Positions 1 to 5,582 of a stretch of 5,582 nt of DNA are shown in pieces. The stretch's first letter is position 1; each line of letters starts with the position of its first letter. The DNA is from CAZHTS01 sp964535315 (GTDB lineage: Bacteria > Chloroflexota > Anaerolineae > Anaerolineales > Anaerolineaceae). A program made the position numbers and the translations under genes. The notes under the pieces are model-generated. The model had not been told where the DNA came from and searched no databases. It was given only the letters and a program-made list of their open reading frames with translations. The stretch spans positions 1 to 5,582 of the forward strand of contig CAZHTS010000145.1 of NCBI GenBank assembly GCA_964535315.1, given 5' to 3'.

Positions 1-512
1 GCCTCGGAATTGCCCGCACCGCTCAGGATGACTTTCGAACTGCCGTCGCTCAACACCACCTTCACGCTGTAGGTGATGGTGGTGCCCGAGGGGCGATTCT
101 GGTTCCTGGAGCGGCTGACGTTCATCTTGCATTCAGCCGCCAACACCTGGCCGGCCGGCAGCCTGAGCCCGGCGCTGTCCCAGGGGGGCAGCGGCCCACT
201 GGACACTTTCAACACCTGGCGATCCACGCCGATCACGTCCGTATTGAGCAAAATCGTCAGATCGCGATAGACGATGAACAGGCCCAACACCAGAAAGACG
301 ATGGCGACCACGTCGCCCCAGCGCAGGGCAGCCGGGGCAGCGCCCCCCATGCCAGACAACAGCCCGGCCAGCGGGAAGCCCAAAAACGCCGCCCCCAGCA
401 CAAACAAAACGATCTCGGCGCAGCCATTCCCCGTGTAATACAGGCGGCGCAGCGCAATCTTCACCTGCTCCGGGTTGCGTTCCACCCGTATCCCTCTGGC
501 AACTTCTTGCAT
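1..512 (-). CDS. Two-helix membrane protein of unknown function, 5' part only
   Basis: The reading frame stays open from an ATG at 512 to the left edge (170 full codons), so the C-terminus is missing. A strong Shine-Dalgarno sequence (GGGAGGG, 523-517) lies 4-5 bases before the ATG, which fixes the start. The N-terminal 30 residues are polar and basic. Two hydrophobic segments follow, at about residues 33-54 and 68-90, separated by a short Gly/Ala loop. A soluble part then begins with a VxxLKVSSGPLPP stretch (about 98-110), a basic run SRSRNQNR (133-140) and a beta-rich TYSVKVVLSDGS segment (147-158). This resembles small bacterial membrane proteins whose soluble domain carries a GPLP motif, but I cannot assign a named family or a function. 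It follows the glycosyltransferase gene on the same strand after 97 bases and has its own promoter-like sequence, so it may be transcribed separately. The coding call is firm; the role is unknown. Confidence 0.8.
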   Translation of the reverse strand, partial: MQEVARGIRVERNPEQVKIALRRLYYTGNGCAEIVLFVLGAAFLGFPLAGLLSGMGGAAPAALRWGDVVAIVFLVLGLFIVYRDLTILLNTDVIGVDRQVLKVSSGPLPPWDSAGLRLPAGQVLAAECKMNVSRSRNQNRPSGTTITYSVKVVLSDGSSKVILSGAGNSE

Positions 513-560
513 GACACCCTCCCGGCCCTCCGGCAGAAAACACCCCAACGAACTGTATTC

Positions 561-589
561 ATTGAAACACGACCGGGACGAATTGTCAA
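561..589 (-). promoter_or_regulatory. Sigma70-like promoter for the membrane protein gene
   Basis: On the minus strand a perfect -35 hexamer TTGACA (589-584) is followed after exactly 17 bases by TTCAAT (566-561), which matches 4 of 6 consensus -10 positions. Transcription would start near 554, leaving an untranslated leader of about 40 bases before the ATG at 512. The site lies in the 97-base gap after the glycosyltransferase stop codon, and I see no strong hairpin terminator in that gap. Confidence 0.55.
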
Positions 590-609
590 GCACGCACCCT
601 GCGGCGGCG

Positions 610-2517
610 CTATTGGCCCGCAGGCGGCGCGCCACACGCATACAGCTTCAACGCCGGGCGGCTGAACTGCGGCACCGGCGTACACGCGGCCTGCGCCCAG
701 GCCTCAATATCCGCCTGGGTATTGGCCGGCTGCGACTGCCCGCCGGTCAACACGTAGCGCAGCCGGCCGGCGCTCACCAGCGCCTGCAAATCGGCCGCCG
801 TCGCCACGCGATCCTGGCCGTTAAACCCGCCCACGTACAACACCGGCCGGCCGGTGCGCAAGACAAAGGGCGCGCCCACCTGGGCGCTGGGCGCCGCCAA
901 CAGATAAGAGACGTCGCCGGTATGCTCCTGTAAATAGGCCAGCAGAGCGGGATCGTCCCGCCCCTGCGGCGGGCGCACGGCCTGGCCGCCGTAGGCCGCC
1001 GGCAGAACGCTGTTATCCGCCACGCCCCACACCGTCAGGACGCTCCACCCCAGCGGGATGAACCCCAGCGAGACCAGCATCAAGATGCACGCCAGGCGGG
1101 GGATGTCGGCCGAAGCGGAATTGCGGCTGAGGATGAACAACCCGGCGGCGCCCAACGTCAGGAATTCGAGCGCCAGCAGCATCCACCAGGTGATGTTCAC
1201 CCCCAGGCCCACCACCAGCGAAAACTGAAAGGCCAGCGTCAGCGCCGCGGCCGCCAGCAGCAGATCGTTGGCCCAGGCGCGCCGCTCGCGCCACTGCCAG
1301 AGCGCCGCCACACCGCCGCCGGTCACCGCCCCCAGGGCCGGCGCCGGCAGGATGAGGTAATAGACGTGGAAGAAGCCGGCGACGCTGAAAAACGCCAGGC
1401 AGGTGAGCAGCCAGCCGCCCCACAGCACCAGCCCCTTGTGCGCCGCAGAGAGCGGCAGGCGAAACGGGCGCGCCTGTACCGCCATGCCGGTCAGCCCCAC
1501 CAGCGCCAACGGCAGCAGCCACGACAGCTCTTTGGCCAGCGGCAGTTGGAAGAAACGTAACGGCCCGGGCATCCCGGTCTCATCCGGCCCGCCCGGGCCG
1601 GCCGGCGGTCGCCCCGGCGTTCCGCCGGCGCCTCCGGGCGCCTTCGGGCCGCCGCCCGGGCCGCCGTGTCCCAACAGGCGCGCCAGGCCGTTGTGCCCAA
1701 AGAGCAGCCCCAGCACCGAATTGTCGCCCGAACTGCCGATATACGGCCGCTGACCGGCCGGGGTGACATCCACCGCCACGGCCCACGCCAGAGAGACGGC
1801 CAGCAAAAGCAGGCTGGCGAGCGCCAGACTGGCAATCTTACGCCGCCGGCTGCCTGCGGCGCCCAGCCAATACAAAGCGTAAAAGGCCGGCAGAGGCAAA
1901 AAGGCCTGCATCATCTTGATGTTAAAACCCAGCCCGACGATGGATGCCGCCAGCAGCAGGCGCCCCAACCCGCCGTTCTCGGCGGCCCACACAAAGGCCC
2001 AGGCCGCCAGCAGCAGGGTAAAGGTCAGCATGCCATCCATGGTGTTGTTGCGCCCGGCGGCAAAGGTCACCGGCGTCACCACCAGCACCAGCGCCGCCAC
2101 CAGCCCCGCCAGCGTCCCCCAATAGCGGCGGGTGAGGTGATAGAGCAGGGGCACGCCCAACACCCCGGCCAGGATATTGGGCAGCACCGTCGTAAAACCG
2201 CTGACGCCCAGCCCCCAGGCAAAGCCCGCCTCGATCCACAGCCCCAGCGGCGGTTTGTCCACGCTGACCGAAGCGCCCGGCTCGGCCGCCAGGAAGAAGA
2301 AATTATGCCACGATTGCAGCATGCTCTTCACCGCCGCAGTGTAATACGGGTTCGAGTCGCCGATGGCGCCCAGATTTCCCAGGTGCAGAACCAACGAAAA
2401 CAGCATCAGCCCGCCTACCAGCAGGGCCGCCGGCGTCAGACGCCACACCAGCGGGTGCACCAGCCATGCCCCCGCCCCACCCGGCAAAACGCGTTTATAA
2501 TCAATACTAGTCTGCAT
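610..2517 (-). CDS. GT39 (PMT/ArnT-like) glycosyltransferase, YkcB type
   Basis: This is an integral membrane glycosyltransferase of 635 residues. Members of the family move a sugar from a polyprenyl-phosphate donor to an acceptor on the outer face of the membrane; donor and acceptor cannot be told here. The first hydrophobic helix is at about 29-47. It is followed by an outer loop with GDSNPYYTAAVKSM (53-66) and SVDKPPLGLW (85-94), the signature region of YkcB-like proteins. A conserved AGRNNTMDGML segment lies at 154-164, and about ten further hydrophobic segments run to about residue 500. A Gly/Pro-rich outer loop spans about 285-318. The C-terminal soluble part (about 520-630), with VLYVGGFNGQD at 559-569 and RLRYVLTGG at 585-593, matches the YkcA/B-type C-terminal domain. 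The start is supported by GGGAGGAG (2532-2525) seven bases before the ATG. The gene is divergent from the two-component pair. The family call is firm; a mannosyltransferase role is only a guess. Confidence 0.93.
   Translation of the reverse strand: MQTSIDYKRVLPGGAGAWLVHPLVWRLTPAALLVGGLMLFSLVLHLGNLGAIGDSNPYYTAAVKSMLQSWHNFFFLAAEPGASVSVDKPPLGLWIEAGFAWGLGVSGFTTVLPNILAGVLGVPLLYHLTRRYWGTLAGLVAALVLVVTPVTFAAGRNNTMDGMLTFTLLLAAWAFVWAAENGGLGRLLLAASIVGLGFNIKMMQAFLPLPAFYALYWLGAAGSRRRKIASLALASLLLLAVSLAWAVAVDVTPAGQRPYIGSSGDNSVLGLLFGHNGLARLLGHGGPGGGPKAPGGAGGTPGRPPAGPGGPDETGMPGPLRFFQLPLAKELSWLLPLALVGLTGMAVQARPFRLPLSAAHKGLVLWGGWLLTCLAFFSVAGFFHVYYLILPAPALGAVTGGGVAALWQWRERRAWANDLLLAAAALTLAFQFSLVVGLGVNITWWMLLALEFLTLGAAGLFILSRNSASADIPRLACILMLVSLGFIPLGWSVLTVWGVADNSVLPAAYGGQAVRPPQGRDDPALLAYLQEHTGDVSYLLAAPSAQVGAPFVLRTGRPVLYVGGFNGQDRVATAADLQALVSAGRLRYVLTGGQSQPANTQADIEAWAQAACTPVPQFSRPALKLYACGAPPAGQ
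1564..1665 (-). other. Gly/Pro-rich low-complexity loop inside the glycosyltransferase
   Basis: These codons encode about residues 285-318, a run dominated by Gly, Pro and Ala with few charged residues. It lies between the conserved segment ending LLFGHNGLARLLG and the conserved RFFQLPLAKELSWLLP. The frame is intact on both sides, so this is a loop insertion and not a frameshift. Similar Gly-rich stretches of variable length occur at this place in related enzymes. Confidence 0.7.
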
Positions 2518-2567
2518 ACACCCGCTCCTCCCAAGAGACGACGAAAACCACTCGCCAGACTTAACCT

Positions 2568-2613
2568 GATTGTAGAAAACGGGTGTTCAGAAATGGTTTA
2601 GATTGTGTAAAAC
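2568..2613. repeat. 13-base imperfect direct repeat, 33 bases apart
   Basis: GATTGTAGAAAAC (2568-2580) and GATTGTGTAAAAC (2601-2613) agree at 11 of 13 positions and start 33 bases apart, about three helical turns. They lie between the divergent glycosyltransferase and response regulator genes. The first copy overlaps the candidate -10 of the glycosyltransferase. The second ends at a weak plus-strand -10-like TAAAAC (2608-2613), which has a weak TTCAGA (2586-2591) 16 bases upstream. OmpR-family regulators commonly bind direct repeats, so these could be operator sites, but nothing in the sequence proves it. Confidence 0.4.
2569..2574 (-). promoter_or_regulatory. Candidate -10 element for the glycosyltransferase gene
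   Basis: On the minus strand TACAAT (2574-2569) matches 5 of 6 bases of the sigma70 -10 consensus. It would place transcription start near 2562, about 45 bases before the ATG. No convincing -35 hexamer lies 16-18 bases upstream, so the promoter is either activator-dependent or not real. The hexamer sits inside the first copy of the 13-base direct repeat at 2568-2580. Confidence 0.3.
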
Positions 2614-2639
2614 AAACCTGAACCGCAGCATTCTGAACC
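2585..2639. repeat. Cluster of CTGAACC/GTTCAG short repeats
   Basis: CTGAACC occurs at 2618-2624 and again at 2633-2639, a 15-base period. The inverse GTTCAGAA at 2585-2592 is an exact reverse complement of TTCTGAAC at 2631-2638, giving an 8-bp inverted repeat with a 38-base spacer. All three copies lie just upstream of the response regulator start. The long spacer argues against a terminator hairpin and fits protein-binding half-sites better. Confidence 0.35.
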
Positions 2640-2660
2640 AAAAATAAACCGGCGTGGAGT

Positions 2661-3356
2661 ATGATCAAGGGCATGAAGACTATTCTTGTTGTAGACGATA
2701 AAGCCAGTGTCCGCCAGCTGCTGCAAGAGTATCTGGCCGAACAGGGTTACCGGGTGACCACTGCCGCCGACGGCCAGCAGGCCATCTACGAGGCGCGGCG
2801 CGAGCCCCCCGACCTGATCTTATTGGATTTAATGATGCCGCACATGGATGGCTACGAGTTCCTCCGCCGCCATCGCCAGGAACGCAATACCCCGGTGATC
2901 ATCGTCACCGCCAAAGAGGAAGAGACGGACGCCGTGCTGGGGCTGGAACTGGGAGCGGACGATTACGTGATCAAACCCTTCCGCATGCGCGAACTGGCCT
3001 CGCGCATCCGCGCCGTGCTGCGCCGCAGCGAGAGCGCCGCCCAGACGCCCGAACCGGTGCGCGCCGGGGAGATCACCCTCGACCCGGCCACCCACACCGT
3101 CACCGTACGCGGCCAGGACGCGGCCCTCACCCCGCTGGAGTTCGATTTGCTGGCCATGCTGATGGCTTCCCCTGGGCGGGTGTTCACCCGCCAGCAGATC
3201 GCCGACCACCTCGCCGACAGCGGTTTCACCGGCCTGGAGCGCACCCTCAACGTGCACGTGCGCAACCTGCGCGCCAAGATCGAAAACGACCCGGCCAATC
3301 CCGTGTATATCGAAACTGTATTCGGCGTCGGTTATCGCTTCCACTCACAAAAATGA
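2661..3356 (+). CDS. OmpR/PhoB-family DNA-binding response regulator
   Basis: This two-component transcription factor has 231 residues counted from the ATG at 2661. The receiver domain covers about residues 6-125: acidic pocket D12-D13, phospho-acceptor D56 within LLDLMMP, the switch threonine T83 and the conserved K105 within KPF. A short linker leads to a winged-helix DNA-binding domain (about 130-230) with LTPLEFDLLAML, the recognition-helix region RTLNVHVRNLRAKIE and the wing VFGVGYRF. All key residues are present, so it should be phosphorylated by the adjacent kinase and bind DNA as a dimer. The start is uncertain. GGAG (2656-2659) ends 1 base before the ATG at 2661, which is too close, and 13 bases before the ATG at 2673, which gives the family-typical N-terminus MKTILVVDD. 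The later start would shorten the protein by four residues. The stop overlaps the kinase start by ATGA. Confidence 0.96.
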   Translation: MIKGMKTILVVDDKASVRQLLQEYLAEQGYRVTTAADGQQAIYEARREPPDLILLDLMMPHMDGYEFLRRHRQERNTPVIIVTAKEEETDAVLGLELGADDYVIKPFRMRELASRIRAVLRRSESAAQTPEPVRAGEITLDPATHTVTVRGQDAALTPLEFDLLAMLMASPGRVFTRQQIADHLADSGFTGLERTLNVHVRNLRAKIENDPANPVYIETVFGVGYRFHSQK

Positions 3357-4738
3357 AACGTTCGCTTTACCAGAAACTCGTCCTGGCCTTCTTACTGGTA
3401 GCCGTCACCGTTACCGTCCTGGTGGCCATCTTCCTGCACACCACCAACCCCGACCGCCTGAACCGCCTGGTGGTCGAACAGCAACGCAGCGATTTCGAGA
3501 CGGTGGTGATTGAATACTACAACGCAAATGGCACGCTGGATGGCGTCTCGCAGCTGTTTCGCTCAAAGCACGACCAGAAGCCGCCGCCCGACGACGGCCC
3601 GCCGCGCCCAACAGCCAACCGCCGCATCCAGTTTGGCCTGACGGATGCCAACGGTATCATCGTCGTCGCCGTACCCGACCGCTTTGAAATGGGCCAGCGT
3701 ATCCCCGGCGACATCCTCAGCCAGGGTAAAGTCATCGAAGTCGAGGGCAAACGCATCGGCGTCATCCTCAGCCCGCTGCCCCTGCTCAACCTCAGCCCCG
3801 AAGAACTGGCCTACCTCAGCCGCAGCGACCACGCCGTCGTCCTGGCCGCCGTAGCGGCCGTGCTGGTGGCGCTGATCGTCAGCACGCTGATGGCCCGCAC
3901 CCTCACCCGCCCGCTGCGCGCCCTGACCCAGGCCGCTCACCGCATCGCCGGCGGCGACCTGGAACAGCAGGTGACGGTCAATTCGCGCGACGAGATCGGC
4001 GAACTGGCCCAGGCCTTCAACCGCATGAGCCGCGAGGTGGCGCAGGCCAATTACCTGCGCCGGCAGATGACGGCTGACATCGCCCACGAGCTGCGCACCC
4101 CGCTGACCGTCATCGCCGGCTACGTCGAAGCCATGCGCGACGGCGTGCTGACCGCCACCCCGCAGCGTATGGACACCATCTACACCGAGATCGAACGGCT
4201 GCAACGCCTGGTCGAAGACCTGCGCACCCTGTCGCGCGCCGACGCCTGCGAACTGACCCTCAACCGCCAGCCGCTGTCCGTCCCCGCCCTGCTCCAACAG
4301 GCCCTCACCGCCTTCCAGCACCAGGCCGAACAGCAGCACATTGGCCTGACCATGCAGGCGCCGGAGGAGATGCCCTTATTGTACGGCGACGAGACCCGCC
4401 TGATGCAGGTGCTGGAAAACCTGCTGAGCAACGCCCTGCATCATACCCCCGCCGGCGGGAGCATTACCCTGCGCGCCGCCTGCGACGCCGGGCAAATGCA
4501 AATCGCCGTCAGCGACACCGGCCAGGGCATCGCCCCCGAAGACCTGCCGCATATTTTTGAACGCTTCTATCGCGCCGACCCGGCCCGTTCCGAAGAAAGC
4601 GGCGCCTCCGGGTTGGGGCTGGCCATCGCCCGGGCAATAGTGCGGACGCACGGCGGCGAAATCCGGGCAGAATCGTGCCTGGGCGAAGGCGCCACCCTCC
4701 TGATCGAGTTCCCCGCCCAGGTCTTTGCGCACGATTGA
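3353..4738 (+). CDS. Membrane sensor histidine kinase, BaeS-like architecture
   Basis: This 461-residue kinase is the likely partner of the preceding response regulator. It has a short basic N-terminus, a first membrane helix at about 8-28, and an extracytoplasmic sensor of about 130 residues. That sensor contains a Pro-rich stretch (76-87) and a PAS-like GLTDANGIIVVAVPDRF segment (95-111). A second helix spans about 160-180. A HAMP domain (about 180-233, with DEIGELAQAFNRM) follows, then the dimerisation/phosphoacceptor domain with H245 in IAHELRTPL. The HATPase domain shows the N box with N360 (ENLLSNALHHTP), G1 DTGQG (388-392), F box FERFYR (402-407) and G2 GASGLGL (417-423). All catalytic motifs are intact. 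There is no Shine-Dalgarno sequence; the ATG overlaps the regulator stop codon (ATGA, 3353-3356), so translation is probably coupled. The ligand cannot be read from the sequence. Confidence 0.96.
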   Translation: MKRSLYQKLVLAFLLVAVTVTVLVAIFLHTTNPDRLNRLVVEQQRSDFETVVIEYYNANGTLDGVSQLFRSKHDQKPPPDDGPPRPTANRRIQFGLTDANGIIVVAVPDRFEMGQRIPGDILSQGKVIEVEGKRIGVILSPLPLLNLSPEELAYLSRSDHAVVLAAVAAVLVALIVSTLMARTLTRPLRALTQAAHRIAGGDLEQQVTVNSRDEIGELAQAFNRMSREVAQANYLRRQMTADIAHELRTPLTVIAGYVEAMRDGVLTATPQRMDTIYTEIERLQRLVEDLRTLSRADACELTLNRQPLSVPALLQQALTAFQHQAEQQHIGLTMQAPEEMPLLYGDETRLMQVLENLLSNALHHTPAGGSITLRAACDAGQMQIAVSDTGQGIAPEDLPHIFERFYRADPARSEESGASGLGLAIARAIVRTHGGEIRAESCLGEGATLLIEFPAQVFAHD

Positions 4739-4741
4739 GCG

Positions 4742-5479
4742 TTATTTGCGCAGCGCCACAAAAACGATCTCCAGCAGAATGTCATCATCGACCGAGGCCA
4801 CCTGCGGCACGCTGGGGATGGTCAACTGGTAATCGCTGCGCGAAATTTTTGCCGCGGCGCTGCCCTCCAACCGTTCGGCGCTGACCTGTGTCACCGTGGC
4901 GTCAAAGGTCACTTCCTTCGTCACGTCGCGGATGGTCAGATCGCCGCTGATCTTCAACGTCACCGGCTGCCCCAGGGCGGCCTGTTTGGGCAGACCGTCG
5001 ATCGTTTTGGGCGTAAAGGTGATGTACTCGTACTGCCCGGTCGCCAGAATCTGGTTGGCAATCGCCCGGTCGCGGAAACTGTTGTCGGTCTTGAGCGTGC
5101 GGGCGTTGACCTGTACGGTGCCCAACTGCACCGTGGCCCGGTCGAAATCGACGGACAGTTCTCCCGCCACCTGATCGGTCGCCCCGACCGCGGTAAAGGG
5201 CTGGCCGCGCAAAACCTCATCGATAGAGAAGCGCGCCTGCGAGTCCTTCTGGCTGATCTGGTAAACCGCCACGCCGCTCATACCCGCAGCAGGCTGACCG
5301 GCAGCCGGTGCTGCCGGCGAGGCGACCGTGGGTGCAGCCGCAGTGGGGGCAGCCGTCGCCGGCAGCGGCACGGCCTGGATCGGCTGGCTGGGCTGCGCCG
5401 CCGGGCGCAGCACATACAGGGCGCCGGCGACGCCGGCAACCAGGGCAACCCCGATCAGGGCAAAAATTATCTTTTTCAT
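4742..5479 (-). CDS. YceI-family protein with N-terminal membrane anchor
   Basis: This 245-residue exported protein carries a YceI domain, a lipocalin-like beta barrel known to bind polyisoprenoid chains such as quinones. The N-terminus MKK is followed by a hydrophobic helix (about 4-24). It may be an uncleaved anchor or a signal peptide, as no clear cleavage site stands out. An Ala/Pro/Thr/Gln linker (about 26-68) spans the gap to the domain at about 72-245. Family features are VAGELSVDF (104-112), LKTDNSFRD (129-137), GDLTIRDVTKEVTFD (179-193) and ISRSDYQLTIP (212-222). The ATG at 5479 is chosen because GAGGAG (5493-5488) lies 8 bases before it. The in-frame GTG at 5488 overlaps that ribosome binding site and cannot use it. 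The gene converges on the kinase with only 3 bases between them, and its promoter is covered by a palindrome. The physiological ligand is unknown. Confidence 0.93.
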   Translation of the reverse strand: MKKIIFALIGVALVAGVAGALYVLRPAAQPSQPIQAVPLPATAAPTAAAPTVASPAAPAAGQPAAGMSGVAVYQISQKDSQARFSIDEVLRGQPFTAVGATDQVAGELSVDFDRATVQLGTVQVNARTLKTDNSFRDRAIANQILATGQYEYITFTPKTIDGLPKQAALGQPVTLKISGDLTIRDVTKEVTFDATVTQVSAERLEGSAAAKISRSDYQLTIPSVPQVASVDDDILLEIVFVALRK

Positions 5480-5487
5480 GGGGACCA

Positions 5488-5493
5488 CTCCTC
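5488..5493 (-). promoter_or_regulatory. Ribosome binding site that decides the YceI start
   Basis: GAGGAG on the minus strand (5493-5488) sits 8 bases upstream of the ATG at 5479. The alternative in-frame GTG begins on the last G of this site, so it is ruled out as the main start. Confidence 0.8.
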
Positions 5494-5517
5494 AATTCTA
5501 TTCGTTGGAAAAGGTAA

Positions 5518-5550
5518 GCACAATTAAGATATAGATTATCTTAATTGTGC
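5518..5550. promoter_or_regulatory. Perfect 14-bp palindromic operator candidate
   Basis: GCACAATTAAGATA (5518-5531) and TATCTTAATTGTGC (5537-5550) are exact reverse complements around the 5-base centre TAGAT (5532-5536). The arms are AT-rich in an otherwise GC-rich window. The site overlies the -10 and spacer of the YceI promoter in a divergent region. This is the expected form of a binding site for a dimeric repressor such as a MarR- or TetR-type protein, though the family cannot be read from the site alone. No run of T follows on either side, which argues against an intrinsic terminator. Confidence 0.7.
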
Positions 5551-5556
5551 CGTCAA
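5528..5556 (-). promoter_or_regulatory. Sigma70-like promoter for the YceI gene
   Basis: On the minus strand TTGACG (5556-5551, 5 of 6 consensus bases) is followed after exactly 17 bases by TATATC (5533-5528, 4 of 6). Transcription would start near 5521 and give a leader of about 42 bases. The spacer and the -10 element lie wholly inside the inverted repeat 5518-5550, so a protein bound there would block RNA polymerase. Confidence 0.55.
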
Positions 5557-5572
5557 CACCTTAAAAGAGCGT

Positions 5573-5576
5573 GAGG
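5573..5576 (+). promoter_or_regulatory. Probable ribosome binding site of a gene beyond the right edge
   Basis: GAGG (5573-5576), within GTGAGGAAACAG at the very end of the window, leaves 6 bases to the last base. A start codon immediately after the edge would have ideal spacing. The gene would be divergent from the YceI gene and share the palindromic operator. The start codon itself is not visible, so this is an inference. Confidence 0.4.
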
Positions 5577-5582
5577 AAACAG

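Noticed and set aside
133..543. Minus-strand open frame of 136 codons over the partial membrane protein
   Set aside because: It is a shifted frame. The competing frame from 512 has a good ribosome binding site, two clean membrane helices and stays open to the edge.
1666..2601. Long plus-strand open frame of 311 codons opposite the glycosyltransferase gene
   Set aside because: Its translation is dominated by Gln, Arg, His, Pro and Gly with no domain, which is typical of the antisense of a GC-rich gene. The minus-strand protein is an unmistakable GT39 enzyme.
2585..2638. GTTCAGAA/TTCTGAAC as a terminator or riboswitch stem
   Set aside because: The 8-bp arms are separated by 38 bases with no T run and no conserved aptamer-like structure that I can recognise.
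3563..4339. Minus-strand open frame of 258 codons inside the kinase gene
   Set aside because: It lies opposite a complete histidine kinase with all catalytic motifs, has no recognisable domain and is a GC-skew shadow.
5480..5488. Upstream GTG start adding three residues to the YceI protein
   Set aside because: The GTG overlaps the GAGGAG ribosome binding site, so it could not be served by it; the ATG at 5479 has correct 8-base spacing.
5518..5550. Palindrome as an intrinsic terminator
   Set aside because: The stem is AT-rich, has no following T run on either strand, and lies upstream of a gene on top of its promoter.
1..5582. CRISPR array, tRNA/rRNA, insertion sequence, toxin-antitoxin or defence genes
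   Set aside because: No regularly spaced repeats, no cloverleaf or rRNA segments, no transposase-like frame or terminal repeats, and every substantial coding frame is explained by the five genes listed.

Overview
This window is a GC-rich piece of bacterial chromosome, clearly above 60% G+C by eye, with compact protein-coding genes. I see no tRNA, rRNA, CRISPR array, insertion sequence or phage gene. The style of the proteins suggests a Chloroflexota-type bacterium (Anaerolineae or relatives), but this is a judgement from sequence style and not a database result. The style in question is an actinobacterial/Chloroflexota/YkcB-like GT39 glycosyltransferase with a Gly/Pro-rich loop, a BaeS-like kinase with a short extracytoplasmic sensor, and a membrane-anchored YceI protein with an Ala/Pro/Thr linker.

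Layout from left to right: (1) 1-512, minus strand, the first 170 codons of a two-helix membrane protein that runs off the left edge, with its own sigma70-like promoter at 561-589. (2) 610-2517, minus strand, a 635-residue polytopic GT39/YkcB-like glycosyltransferase. (3) 2518-2660, a divergent intergenic region holding short direct and inverted repeats. (4) 2661-3356 and 3353-4738, plus strand, an OmpR/PhoB-type response regulator and its sensor histidine kinase, overlapping by ATGA. (5) 4742-5479, minus strand, a YceI-family protein convergent with the kinase and only 3 bases away. (6) 5480-5582, a regulatory region with a perfect 14-bp inverted repeat laid over the yceI promoter, and a probable Shine-Dalgarno sequence for a plus-strand gene starting just beyond the right edge.

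All the genes point to the cell envelope. The GT39 enzyme family uses polyprenyl-phosphate-linked sugars, YceI domains bind polyisoprenoids, and the two-component pair senses something outside the membrane. It is plausible but unproven that the response regulator controls the divergent glycosyltransferase.

I do not see a clearly new biological system. The strongest unexplained signal is the palindromic operator at 5518-5550. The repeats between the glycosyltransferase and the response regulator come next.
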